DNA from: Actinomadura sp. K4S16
GTDB lineage: Bacteria > Actinomycetota > Actinomycetes > Streptosporangiales > Streptosporangiaceae
Reading direction: 5' to 3'
Length of the DNA: 64,000 nt
Assembly (NCBI RefSeq): GCF_008327685.1
Contig: NZ_BDDE01000014.1
Coordinates: forward strand, 310,001 to 374,000
Part shown: positions 54,287 to 64,000 of the stretch, piece after piece
Layout of the letters: each line of letters opens with the position of its first letter
How positions within the stretch are numbered: the first letter of the stretch is position 1
The notes under the pieces: model-generated
What the model was told of the DNA's origin: nothing
Databases searched by the model: none
What the model saw: the letters and a program-made list of their open reading frames with translations, nothing else
Position numbers and translations under genes: made by a program

Positions 54287-54700
54287 ATGACCCAGAACCT
54301 GCTCGGCGGCCCCGCTCCGACCGAACTTCCGGACAACGAAGAGGCCCGGACGGCCCTGGAGAACGGCATCGACCCGTTCGAGGTCGCCGCGCGCCACCCG
54401 GACTACCCGGGCGCCTGGGCCGAGCTGGCCGACCGCTCCTTCGCCAAGGGCAGCGTCATCGACTCCTACGCGTTCGCCCGCACCGGCTACCACCGCGGGC
54501 TGGACCAGCTGCGCAGGGCAGGCTGGAAGGGCCACGGCCCCATCCCCTGGGAGCACGAGCCGAACCGCGGCTTCCTGCGCGCCCTGCACGCCCTCGCCCG
54601 TGCCGCCGCCGCCATCGGCGAGGACTCCGAGGCCGAGCGCTGCCGGACCTTCCTCCGCGACAGCAGCGCCGCCGCGGCCGACGCCCTCAACGGCTCCTGA
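54287..54700 (+). CDS. DUF3151 family protein
   Basis: 137 aa. Residues WAELADRSFAKGSVIDSYAF, GYHRGLDQLRRAGWKGHGPI and NRGFLRALHALARAAAAIGE match DUF3151 (Rv0360c-like), a conserved actinobacterial helical protein encoded near fba and purA. No ribosome site precedes either ATG (54278 or 54287), so the messenger may be leaderless. Function unknown. Confidence 0.85.
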   Translation: MTQNLLGGPAPTELPDNEEARTALENGIDPFEVAARHPDYPGAWAELADRSFAKGSVIDSYAFARTGYHRGLDQLRRAGWKGHGPIPWEHEPNRGFLRALHALARAAAAIGEDSEAERCRTFLRDSSAAAADALNGS

Positions 54701-54813
54701 CGCAGGCGGTCCGGCGGCCGGACGGGCCGTCCGCCGGACCCGCCGCCCAAGGCCCCGGCCGGGGGCGGATCCGCCTCCGGTTTCCTTGCAGCCCAGCTGA
54801 GGGTACGCTTTGA

Positions 54814-56157
<1,344 letters not shown>

Positions 56158-56165
56158 TGCGCTTT

Positions 56166-56314
56166 TCTCCTCCTTCGGGCCTAGCGGCCCTCCATCGTCG
56201 AAAAACGCGGGCGATCGCTGGCATCGCTCCGTCTCGCCTTGGCGGCTCGCTGCGCGATCAGGTTCTCGCTTCGCTCGAACCTGCCTTCGGACGCGATCGC
56301 AACCATTGAGGTCG
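56166..56314 (+). repeat. 149-bp repeat, copy L, after purA
   Basis: 145 of 149 bases match copy R (57287-57435) in reverse complement without gaps; weaker similarity runs on for about 30 bp. Internal hairpins: GGGCC-TAGC-GGCCC, GCGAT-N7-ATCGC, and GCGATC/GATCGC enclosing CAGGTTC/GAACCTG. The copy is sense-oriented relative to purA. Short ORFs through it are not supported as genes. Confidence 0.95.
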
Positions 56315-56373
56315 TCGCGTGGTTGCTGTGGTGGCCGGGGTCTGCGCCCGCGCGTTCGGTCACGGACGGTAGC

Positions 56374-57225
56374 GTGCGTTCGGTGATCTCCATCATCGAG
56401 GTGCACGGACATCGTGGGGCGCGGGGCCTCCGTCCGGAGAACACCCTGCCCGGCTTCGCCCATGCTCTCGACCTCGGCGTCGACACCATCGAGCTGGACG
56501 TGGGCATGTCCTCGGACGGCGTCGTCGTCCTCGGCCACGACCAGGTGGTGTCCCCCGCCGTCCTCGCCGACACGGGCCCCGCCTGGCCGGGCGACCCCGC
56601 CTACCCCTACGTCGGCAAGCCCGTCCGCGAGCTGTCCCTAGCCCAGCTGCGGACGCTCGACGCGGGCCTGAGCTGCGACGCCGCCCCGATGCCCGGCACC
56701 CGCATCCCCACGCTCGCCGAGGCGTGCGCCCTCCTGGCCCCCGCGGACGTGGGGCTCTCCGTCGAACTCAAGACGGACCCGACCTGGACCGACGAGGAGG
56801 TGGAACTCCTCACCGCCGCCGTCGCGGCCGTCCTGAAGACCTTCGGCTGCACCGAGCGCTCCCGGCTCCTGGCCTTCGACTGGCGCGTCCTGGCCGAGGC
56901 CCGCCGCCACTACCCGGACCTGGGCCGCGTCGCCCTCATGGAACGCAAGACCCTCGCCCCCGGCACCGGCTGGCTGGCGGGCCACTCCCCGGCCGACCCG
57001 GTCGCCGCCGCCTTCGCCCTGGGCGCCACGGCCGTCTCCCCCGAACACGCGATGACGACACCGACCCTGATCGACCAGGCCCACGCCCTGGCCCTCCCCG
57101 TCATCGTCTGGACGGTCAACACCCCCGCAGACATGACCCGCTTCATAACCCAAGGCGCAGACGCAATAGTCACCGACTACCCCGACCGCCTGCTGGCCCT
57201 CATGGCCGCAACCCCCGCCGTCTGA
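56374..57225 (+). CDS. Glycerophosphodiester phosphodiesterase
   Basis: 283 aa from the GTG at 56374. Catalytic His pair and metal ligands in HGHRGARGLRPENTLPGF and IELDVGMSSDG, with VVLGHD; later VSVELKTDP-like SVELKTDPTW and TVNTPADMTRFITQGADAIV. TIM-barrel GDPD that releases glycerol-3-phosphate from deacylated lipids. No signal peptide, so cytosolic. An upstream in-frame ATG (56239) would translate the repeat and is rejected. It is flanked on both sides by the 149-bp repeat. Confidence 0.92.
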   Translation: MRSVISIIEVHGHRGARGLRPENTLPGFAHALDLGVDTIELDVGMSSDGVVVLGHDQVVSPAVLADTGPAWPGDPAYPYVGKPVRELSLAQLRTLDAGLSCDAAPMPGTRIPTLAEACALLAPADVGLSVELKTDPTWTDEEVELLTAAVAAVLKTFGCTERSRLLAFDWRVLAEARRHYPDLGRVALMERKTLAPGTGWLAGHSPADPVAAAFALGATAVSPEHAMTTPTLIDQAHALALPVIVWTVNTPADMTRFITQGADAIVTDYPDRLLALMAATPAV

Positions 57226-57286
57226 TCCACAAGGCTCAGTTCTTCGCCCTGGATCGCAACGCTCAGCCACCGCCGCAACCCCGCAG

Positions 57287-57435
57287 CGACCTCAATGGCT
57301 GCGATCGCGTCCGAAGGCAGGTGCGAGCGAAGCGAGAACCTGATCGCGCAGCGAGCCGCCAAGGCGAGCCGGAGCGATGCCAGCGATCGCCCGCGTTTTT
57401 CGACGATGGAGGGCCGCCAGGCCCGAAGGAGGAGA
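57287..57435 (-). repeat. 149-bp repeat, copy R, after corA
   Basis: Inverted relative to copy L. In sense of corA it begins 13 bases after the stop, preceded by TTTTTT. Differences from L are four single substitutions, one in a hairpin loop (TAGC to TGGC) and one breaking a pair of the CAGGTTC stem. Confidence 0.95.
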
Positions 57436-57448
57436 GAAACGCAAAAAA

Positions 57449-58534
57449 CTAGAGCCAGCCGTTGCGGCGGAAGCCGCGGTAGAGGGCGAAGCAGGCGAGG
57501 GTGATGACGCTGAGGATCATGGGGTAGCCGTACTGCCAGCGGGTCTCGGGCATGTGGTCGAAGTTCATGCCGTAGACGCCGGCGATGGCGGTGGGGACCA
57601 TGAAGATGGCGCCCCAGGCGGAGATCTTGCGCATGTCCTTGTTGTCGGCGACGGTGACCTGGGTCATGTGCGCGTGGAGGATGGGGTTGAGGAGCTCGTC
57701 GTAGGACTCGACCTGCTCGCGGACGCGGGTGAGGTGGTCCTCGACGTCGCGGAGGTACTCCCTGATCTCGGCCGGGACGAAGCGGCGGCCGGACAGGCTG
57801 CGCAGCGGGCCGGCGAGCGGGCCGACGGCGCGCTTGAGCTGGATGACCTCGCGCTTGAGCCGGTAGATGCGCCGGGACTCGTCGGTGCGCTCGGGCGAGA
57901 AGACGGCCTCCTCGACCTCGTCGATGTCCTCCATGACGGCGTTGGCGACGCCGACGTAGCCGTCCACGACGCGGTCGGTGACGGCGTGCAGGACGGCGGC
58001 GGGGCCGAGGGCGAGGCGGCCGGGGTCCTTCTCCAGCTGGCGGCGGACGGGGCCGAGCGCGCCGTGGGCGCCGTGCCGGACGGTGACGACGAAGTCGGGG
58101 CCGCAGAACAGCATGATCTCGCCGGTCTCGACGACCTCGGCTCCACCGGGGCCGCTGGAGACGTAGCCGACGGTCTTCATGACGACGAAGTGGACGCCGT
58201 CGTAGCGTTCGAGCTTGGGGCGCTGGTGGGCGTGGATCGCGTCCTCGACGGCGAGCGGGTGCAGGCCGAAGACCTCGGCGAGGTCGCTCAGCTCGGCGGC
58301 GGACGGCTCGTGGAGGCCGACCCAGACGAAGCCGGCGCTGTCGCCGTCGGGGACGAGCCGGCCGTCGCGCACCAGGCGGACGGCGTCGGCGACGGTTTCG
58401 GTGCTGACGCGGTGGCCGTCGATGTAGGCGGCCCAGTCGATGACCGCCGAGTCGCGGTTCGGAGCCTGCACGCCGCTCGGGCGGCCGCGCGTCTTGAAGA
58501 GCACGCGGCTGGGGCGGACTCGTGTCATGGCCAT
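57449..58534 (-). CDS. corA: CorA-family magnesium/cobalt transporter
   Basis: 361 aa. Cytoplasmic N-terminal domain, long helices (about 150-290) and two C-terminal membrane segments with the selectivity motif YGMNF near residue 320. Forms a pentameric Mg2+ channel. ATG at 58534 behind TAGGAG. The 58589-58705 leader ORF and a 9-bp hairpin precede it; copy R of the 149-bp repeat follows it. Regulation by translation of the leader is a hypothesis. Confidence 0.95.
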   Translation of the reverse strand: MAMTRVRPSRVLFKTRGRPSGVQAPNRDSAVIDWAAYIDGHRVSTETVADAVRLVRDGRLVPDGDSAGFVWVGLHEPSAAELSDLAEVFGLHPLAVEDAIHAHQRPKLERYDGVHFVVMKTVGYVSSGPGGAEVVETGEIMLFCGPDFVVTVRHGAHGALGPVRRQLEKDPGRLALGPAAVLHAVTDRVVDGYVGVANAVMEDIDEVEEAVFSPERTDESRRIYRLKREVIQLKRAVGPLAGPLRSLSGRRFVPAEIREYLRDVEDHLTRVREQVESYDELLNPILHAHMTQVTVADNKDMRKISAWGAIFMVPTAIAGVYGMNFDHMPETRWQYGYPMILSVITLACFALYRGFRRNGWL

Positions 58535-58567
58535 GAGGTGCTCCTAACCCGCCGGCCACGCACGCAG

Positions 58568-58607
58568 CGCGCGCTCAACCCCCGCTGGTCAGCGAAGGGA
58601 GCGCGCG
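58568..58607 (-). promoter_or_regulatory. Hairpin overlapping the end of the corA leader ORF
   Basis: On the transcript CGCGCGCTC (58599-58607) pairs perfectly with GAGCGCGCG (58568-58576); the loop contains CGCTG-ACC-AGCG. The 5' arm lies in the last codons of the leader ORF and the 3' arm downstream of its stop, so ribosomes on the leader would melt it. Confidence 0.65.
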
Positions 58608-58705
58608 AGGGCGAAGGCCGGGCGCCAGATGGAGGCGGACGGAGGGACAGCCCTGTCCGGACTGTGAGGGTTCTCTGGCGAACTGCAAGTATCACCAGGA
58701 CTCAT
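58589..58705 (-). CDS. Putative proline-rich leader peptide of corA
   Basis: 38 codons, too short for usual gene finding: MSPGDTCSSPENPHSPDRAV, then PPSASIWRPAFALARSLR. AAAGGAGGT at 58713-58721 is a nine-base perfect complement of the 16S rRNA end, seven bases before the ATG, the strongest ribosome site in this window. Seven prolines, including one Pro-Pro pair. The stop lies 54 bp before the corA start, and a stable hairpin spans the stop. By analogy with enterobacterial mgtL and corL leaders it could couple corA transcription or translation to leader translation; this is inference. No match is known to me. Confidence 0.55.
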   Translation of the reverse strand: MSPGDTCSSPENPHSPDRAVPPSASIWRPAFALARSLR

Positions 58706-58902
58706 CCCGACCACCTCCTTTCACGCGCCTCGACGGCGGGCGGTCAAGCCCGTCGCAGCCTACCAGCCGATATGTAGGACGCCGCCCGTATCGGTGAGGT
58801 TCACACGCCCCCCGTGTGACGGCGGCCTCACCCCGCTCCATCCCCGTCCGCACGGGGGTTATGCGCCCCCGGCGCGGCGGCGCGGACCAGTAAGCTCACG
58901 AC

Positions 58903-60153
58903 GTGCGAGTACTCGTCCTTGGATCGGGTGGCCGCGAGCATGCGCTCGCCCGCGCCCTGCACCGCGACCCTGCCGTCACCGCCCTCCACTGCGCCCCGGG
59001 CAATCCGGGCACGGCAGAGATCGCGGACAACCACCAGCTCGATCCGACGAACCGCACGGCGGTGGTGGAGCTGGCCACGCGGCTCCGGATCAGCCTGGTC
59101 GTCGTCGGGCCGGAGGCCGTGCTCGTGGCGGGCGTGGGTGACGCCCTGCGCAAGGCCGGCATCCCCTGCTTCGGGCCGGACCGGGCCGCCGCCAAGATCG
59201 AGGCGTCCAAGGCGTTCGCCAAGGAGGTCATGGCGGCGGCGGGGGTGCCGACCGCCGACTCGCGGGTCTGCGAGTCGACCGGGCAGGCGGAGGAGGCGCT
59301 CGACGCCTTCGGCCCGCCGTACGTGGTGAAGGACGACGGGCTGGCGGCCGGCAAGGGCGTCGTGGTCACCGAGGACCGCGACGAGGCGCTGCGGCACGCG
59401 GACGCCTGCGAGCGCGTCGTGGTCGAGGAGTACCTGGACGGCCCCGAGGTCTCCCTGTTCGCGCTGTGCGACGGGCAGCACGCCGTCCCGCTGCTGCCGG
59501 CGCAGGACTTCAAGCGCGCCTACGACGGCGACGAGGGCCCGAACACGGGCGGCATGGGCGCCTACACGCCGCTGCCCTGGGTGCCGCCGGGTCTGGTGGA
59601 CGAGGTCATGGCCGCGGTCGTCCAGCCGACCGTCGACGAACTGCGCCGCCGCGAGACCCCGTACGTGGGCGTGCTGTACGCCGGGCTCGCCCTGACGTCC
59701 AGGGGCGTGCGGGTGGTGGAGTTCAACGCCCGCTTCGGCGACCCCGAGACCCAGGTCGTCCTGGACCGGCTGGCCACCCCCGTCGCCACGCTCCTCCAGG
59801 CGTGCGCGATCGGCGGGCTCGACCCGGCCCTACGGCTTGAATGGCATCCGGGCGCGGCCGTCACGGTGGTCGTGGCGGCCGAGGGCTACCCTGCCGCTCC
59901 GGTGAAGGGCGACGAGATCACCGGCCTGGACGAGGCCGCCGCGGTGGAGGGCGCCTACGTGCTGCACGCGGGCACCGGGCTCGGCGGCGAGGGGCAGCCG
60001 GTCGCGAGCGGCGGGCGCGTCCTGAACGTGGTCGGCACCGGACCCGATCTCGGCGCCGCCCGCGCCGCCGCGTACGAGGCCGTCTCCAAGATCGGTCTGC
60101 GCGGCTCCCACCACCGCACCGACATAGCGCTGAAGGCGATCTCCATGCCATGA
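58903..60153 (+). CDS. purD: Phosphoribosylamine-glycine ligase
   Basis: 416 aa, GTG start. N-terminal VRVLVLGSGGREHALARAL, ATP-grasp core (VVKDDGLAAGKGVVVTEDRD, NTGGMGAYTPLPWV) and the GARS C-domain (GWHP-type LEWHPGAAVTVVVAAEGYP). Second step of purine synthesis. The 368-bp upstream interval is shared with the divergent corA unit and holds its leader ORF; the purD promoter is not evident. Confidence 0.97.
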   Translation: MRVLVLGSGGREHALARALHRDPAVTALHCAPGNPGTAEIADNHQLDPTNRTAVVELATRLRISLVVVGPEAVLVAGVGDALRKAGIPCFGPDRAAAKIEASKAFAKEVMAAAGVPTADSRVCESTGQAEEALDAFGPPYVVKDDGLAAGKGVVVTEDRDEALRHADACERVVVEEYLDGPEVSLFALCDGQHAVPLLPAQDFKRAYDGDEGPNTGGMGAYTPLPWVPPGLVDEVMAAVVQPTVDELRRRETPYVGVLYAGLALTSRGVRVVEFNARFGDPETQVVLDRLATPVATLLQACAIGGLDPALRLEWHPGAAVTVVVAAEGYPAAPVKGDEITGLDEAAAVEGAYVLHAGTGLGGEGQPVASGGRVLNVVGTGPDLGAARAAAYEAVSKIGLRGSHHRTDIALKAISMP

Positions 60154-60155
60154 TT

Positions 60156-60177
60156 ACTTGATTACAACTAATCAAGT
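60156..60177. promoter_or_regulatory. Perfect AT-rich palindrome upstream of ltrA-like gene
   Basis: ACTTGATTA (60156-60164) and TAATCAAGT (60169-60177) with spacer CAAC. A 22-bp perfect operator-like palindrome in strongly GC-rich DNA, 11 bp before the start at 60188 and 3 bp after the purD stop. MarR-type sites have this shape. Confidence 0.75.
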
Positions 60178-60187
60178 GAGGTCAGGC

Positions 60188-61325
60188 ATGGCTTCCTCCT
60201 CCGTGCCCGTACGCGAAGAGGTCTACCGCGTCACGACGCTGGAGCTCTTCTTCGACCTGGTGTTCGTCTTCGCGGTGACCCAGCTCAGCCACGTCCTGGT
60301 CAAGGAACTGAACGTGCTGGGCCTGCTCCAGATCGTGCTGATGTTCGGCGTCCTGTGGTGGATGTACGGCGGCTACGCCTGGCTGACGAACACGCTCACG
60401 CCAACGACGACGGGACGGCGGCTGCTGCTCCTGGTCGGGATGGCCGGGTTCTTCATGGTCGCCCTGGCCACCCCGACGGCGTTCAAGGGCGGCGGCGTGC
60501 TGTGGGGCCTCGGGTACCTGGTGCTGGTGCTCGCCCACGTGACGCTGTACGCGCAGGGCAATCCGCACATCCTGCGCGTCCTGCCGGCCAACCTCCTCGC
60601 GGCGGTGCTCATCATCGTCGCCGGGATCCTCGACCACGGGCCGGGGGTGTACGTGCTGTGGACGCTCGCGCTCGTCGTCCCGATCGTCCAGCCGTACATC
60701 GTGCCGCCGGGCGGGCTGTTCACCATCCAGCCCGCGCACATCGTGGAGCGGCACGGGCTGCTCGTCATGATCACGATCGGCGAGTCGGTGATCGCGGTCG
60801 GGGCGGGCGCCGAGCACGCGCACCTGGACCCGGGCCTGGTCGTCGCCGTGCTGCTCGGGCTGGCGCTCGCGGCCGCCGTCTGGTGGAGCTACTTCGCCAG
60901 GGACGACGAGCGCGCCGAGGAGTCGCTGACCGCGGCGGACGACCTGCGCCGCACCCAGATGACGATGTTCGGCTACTTCTACGCCCACATCCCGCTGGTC
61001 GTCGGGATCATCGTCGCGGCGGCCGGGATGGGGCAGGCCGTCGGGCACGCCTGGGACGCCCTGCACCTCGGCCCCGCGCTCGCGCTGGCCGGCGGCGTCG
61101 CGCTCTACCTGGCGGGCGACGTCGCGTTCCGCCGGATCGTGCGCATCGGGCCGTCCCGGATCCGGCTCGGCGCCGCCGCGGTCGCGCTCGCGGCCACCCC
61201 GCTCGGCCTCTGGCTGGCCGCCGCGGAGATCGCCGCCCTCGTGCTGGTGATCGTCGCCGCGCTGGCACTCGAACACGCGGCGACCCGGCCGGACGCGGCG
61301 GTTCCCGGCCTGGGACAATCGTCGG

Positions 61326-61333
<8 letters not shown>
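60188..61333 (+). CDS. Low-temperature-requirement A (LtrA) family membrane protein
   Basis: 381 aa with about ten to twelve hydrophobic segments. Hallmarks VTTLELFFDLVFVFAVTQLS and ERHGLLVMITIGESVIAVGA. The ATG at 60188 follows GAGG; the longer frame from 60158 would run through the palindrome. Family function is not established despite the Listeria cold phenotype that named it. purB starts inside its last codons. Confidence 0.9.
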
Positions 61334-62636
<1,303 letters not shown>

Positions 62637-62644
62637 GAGGGGCC

Positions 62645-63433
62645 GTGAGGGGGATCCTGACCGAGCTGAACGCCTACCCGCTCAAGAGCGGCGGCGGGAC
62701 CGCGCTGCGCACCGCCGAACTGACCGCGCGCGGCCTGCCGTTCGACCGCGAGTTCATGCTGGTCACCCCCGAGGGCCGCTTCCTGTCCCAGCGCGACCAC
62801 GCCCGGATGGCGCTGATGAGCCCGTCCTACGACGGGACGGTCCTCACGGTGGACGCGCCGGGCGCCTCGCGGCTCGTCCACAAGGCCGTGGACGCGGGCG
62901 AGGTGCGGGAGGTCTCCGTCCAGCGGTCGGAGTGCCAGGGCGTCGACCAGGGCGACGAGGCGGCGGCCTGGTTCGGCGACCTGCTCGGCGCCGACTGCCG
63001 CCTGGTGCGCTTCACCGGGCGGCGGCCCACGCGCCGCGGCGGCGGCGAGGTCATGTTCGCCGACGGCTACCCGCTGCTGGTCATCTCCGCCGAGTCGCTG
63101 GCCGACCTCAACACGCGGCTCGACGAGCCGCTCCCGATGAACCGGTTCCGCCCGAGCCTCGTCGTCGAGGGCCTCGGCCCCTACGGCGAGGACGAGGTGC
63201 GGCTGCTGCGCGTAGGCGAGACCGTGATCGAGATGGTCAAGCCGTGCTCCCGGTGCGTCATCACCACCACCGACCAGCGGACCGCCGAACGCGGCCGCGA
63301 GCCGCTGCGGACGCTCGCCTCCTACCGCACCCGGGAGCGCGGCATCCAGTTCGGCCAGAACTGCGTTCCGCGCGTCCTCGGCACGCTCACGGTGGGCGAC
63401 CCGGTCGAGGTCGTCGAGGTCCGCACCCCTTGA
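62645..63433 (+). CDS. MOSC-domain protein
   Basis: 262 aa, GTG start with AGGAGG upstream, 8 nt after purB. N-terminal MOSC_N beta-barrel (LNAYPLKSGGGTALRTAELT, GLPFDREFMLVTPEG) and MOSC domain (MNRFRPSLVVEGLGPYGEDE, VKPCSRCVITTTDQ). The Cys in KPCSRC is the probable sulfur/molybdenum-cofactor ligand, as in mARC-type reductases. Likely handles oxygenated nitrogen substrates or a metal-sulfur cofactor; not certain. Confidence 0.92.
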   Translation: MRGILTELNAYPLKSGGGTALRTAELTARGLPFDREFMLVTPEGRFLSQRDHARMALMSPSYDGTVLTVDAPGASRLVHKAVDAGEVREVSVQRSECQGVDQGDEAAAWFGDLLGADCRLVRFTGRRPTRRGGGEVMFADGYPLLVISAESLADLNTRLDEPLPMNRFRPSLVVEGLGPYGEDEVRLLRVGETVIEMVKPCSRCVITTTDQRTAERGREPLRTLASYRTRERGIQFGQNCVPRVLGTLTVGDPVEVVEVRTP

Positions 63434-63449
63434 TGATCTTCAAAACACC

Positions 63450-63497
63450 GGCGGCGGGGGTTCGCCGCCCCTAGGCTCCTTCTGGGAATTTTCCCAG
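63450..63497 (+). terminator. Hairpins after the MOSC gene
   Basis: GGCGGC/GCCGCC around a GGGGGTT-containing loop at about 63450-63469, then CTGGGAA-TT-TTCCCAG at 63482-63497. Together they should terminate the purB-MOSC transcript. The rest of the gap to 63697 holds no gene that I can support. Confidence 0.65.
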
Positions 63498-63696
63498 GGA
63501 ACGCGAACCTTTGGCGTGTTCCGGAAGTCTCAACGAGCAGACTGACGCCCGCGGGACCAAGGCCGGACACCACACCTCCGGCCCGATGGTTTACTGGGGT
63601 CGCGTCGGCAACGGGGGGACACCGTCAGGCACGCTCGGCCCTCGTGCTCCCAACTGGATCGCACACGCAACCGCACCCGAGAGGAAGTTAGGCGGC

Positions 63697-64000
63697 ATGA
63701 GCATGGGCCACGAGGTTCGCTACCGCATGCGCGGCGGCCGGCAGCTGCACGGCACGGTCTTCATCCAGGGCGCGAAGAACGCCGTCCTGCCGATGATCGG
63801 CGCCTCGCTGATGGCCTCCAGGGGACGCACCGTGCTGCGCAACGTCCCGATCATCGAGGACGTGCGGCGGGCGGTGGAGCTCGCGCGGGCCGTGGGCGCC
63901 AAGGCCGAGCTCCACGAGACCGAGCGCACGCTGGTGATCGACGCGTCGTCGCTGAACAGCCCGGTGCTGCCCGCCGAGATCGCGTCCCGGTTCCGCGGCT
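63697..64000 (+). CDS. murA: UDP-N-acetylglucosamine 1-carboxyvinyltransferase-type enzyme, 5' part only
   Basis: 101 codons visible before the window ends. YRMRGGRQLHGTVFIQGAKN contains the active-site KN pair and GAKNAVLP of MurA; the following VPIIEDVRRAVELARAVGAK is the usual second strand-helix unit. MurA starts peptidoglycan precursor synthesis. Actinomycetes can have two MurA-type genes, and the catalytic Cys/Asp loop lies beyond the window, so paralogue status is open. ATG at 63697, upstream GAGAGGAAG. Confidence 0.88.
   Translation, partial: MSMGHEVRYRMRGGRQLHGTVFIQGAKNAVLPMIGASLMASRGRTVLRNVPIIEDVRRAVELARAVGAKAELHETERTLVIDASSLNSPVLPAEIASRFRG

Noticed and set aside
56239-56373. N-terminal extension of the GDPD protein from ATG 56239
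   Set aside because: It would translate the 149-bp repeat, while the GDPD fold begins just after GTG 56374.

Overview
The window is a high-GC (about 73 percent by eye) actinobacterial chromosome segment. The HspR-controlled dnaK-grpE-dnaJ-hspR-clpB block, the bifunctional-type dcd beside a tRNA-Gly gene, the mycothiol-dependent-isomerase-like proteins and the pyrE / DedA / fbaA / DUF3151 / purA / purD / purB order all fit Actinomycetales. The several sigma factor plus CU044_5270-type gene pairs suggest Thermomonosporaceae or Streptosporangiales (Actinomadura-like). That placement is inference from gene content.

Region by region: 1-1303 is a decayed mobile island (IS5-type transposase remnant, an orphan ORF, a frameshifted integrase fragment) ending at tRNA-Gly(CCC). 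1523-5380 holds dcd and a glycine-betaine-type ABC importer. 5432-15770 carries a ZIP metal transporter, an LppX-type lipoprotein, a SARP / membrane / helix-hairpin-helix fusion, a large membrane Fe-S reductase, a mycothiol-type isomerase homologue and a divergent thiolase / 3-hydroxyacyl-CoA dehydrogenase pair. 15775-23668 contains three ECF sigma factor / membrane partner cassettes, interrupted by a divergent TetR-MFS efflux locus. 23743-27102 is a secreted subtilase. 27342-34442 is the heat-shock chaperone operon with HAIR operators.

34531-36558 is a small operon of roadblock/LC7 proteins with a DUF4388-like protein. 36757-39742 is a sigma factor with a DGPF (YCII) protein and an MFS pump. 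39904-46544 carries an epimerase-like protein, a PhoD-like phosphatase, a membrane-tethered sigma factor, an NYN-domain protein and a TPR protein. 46755-64000 is mostly core metabolism (pyrE, fbaA, purA, purD, purB, the start of a murA-type gene), interleaved with HxlR, GNAT, SAM-methyltransferase, GDPD, CorA, LtrA and MOSC genes.

The most interesting signals lie outside the ordinary genes. There is a proline-rich leader ORF with a perfect ribosome binding site and a 9-bp hairpin ahead of corA. A 149-bp repeat (97 percent identical copies) follows the stop codons of both purA and corA, each copy in sense with its own gene, so that the two flank the GDPD gene as inverted repeats. Four phased operator-like sites lie between the MFS and TetR genes. 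A common upstream box precedes all three sigma/CU044 cassettes. Three hairpin-forming 42-bp repeats separate hspR from clpB. Two perfect AT-rich or operator-like palindromes lie in front of the GNAT and ltrA genes.
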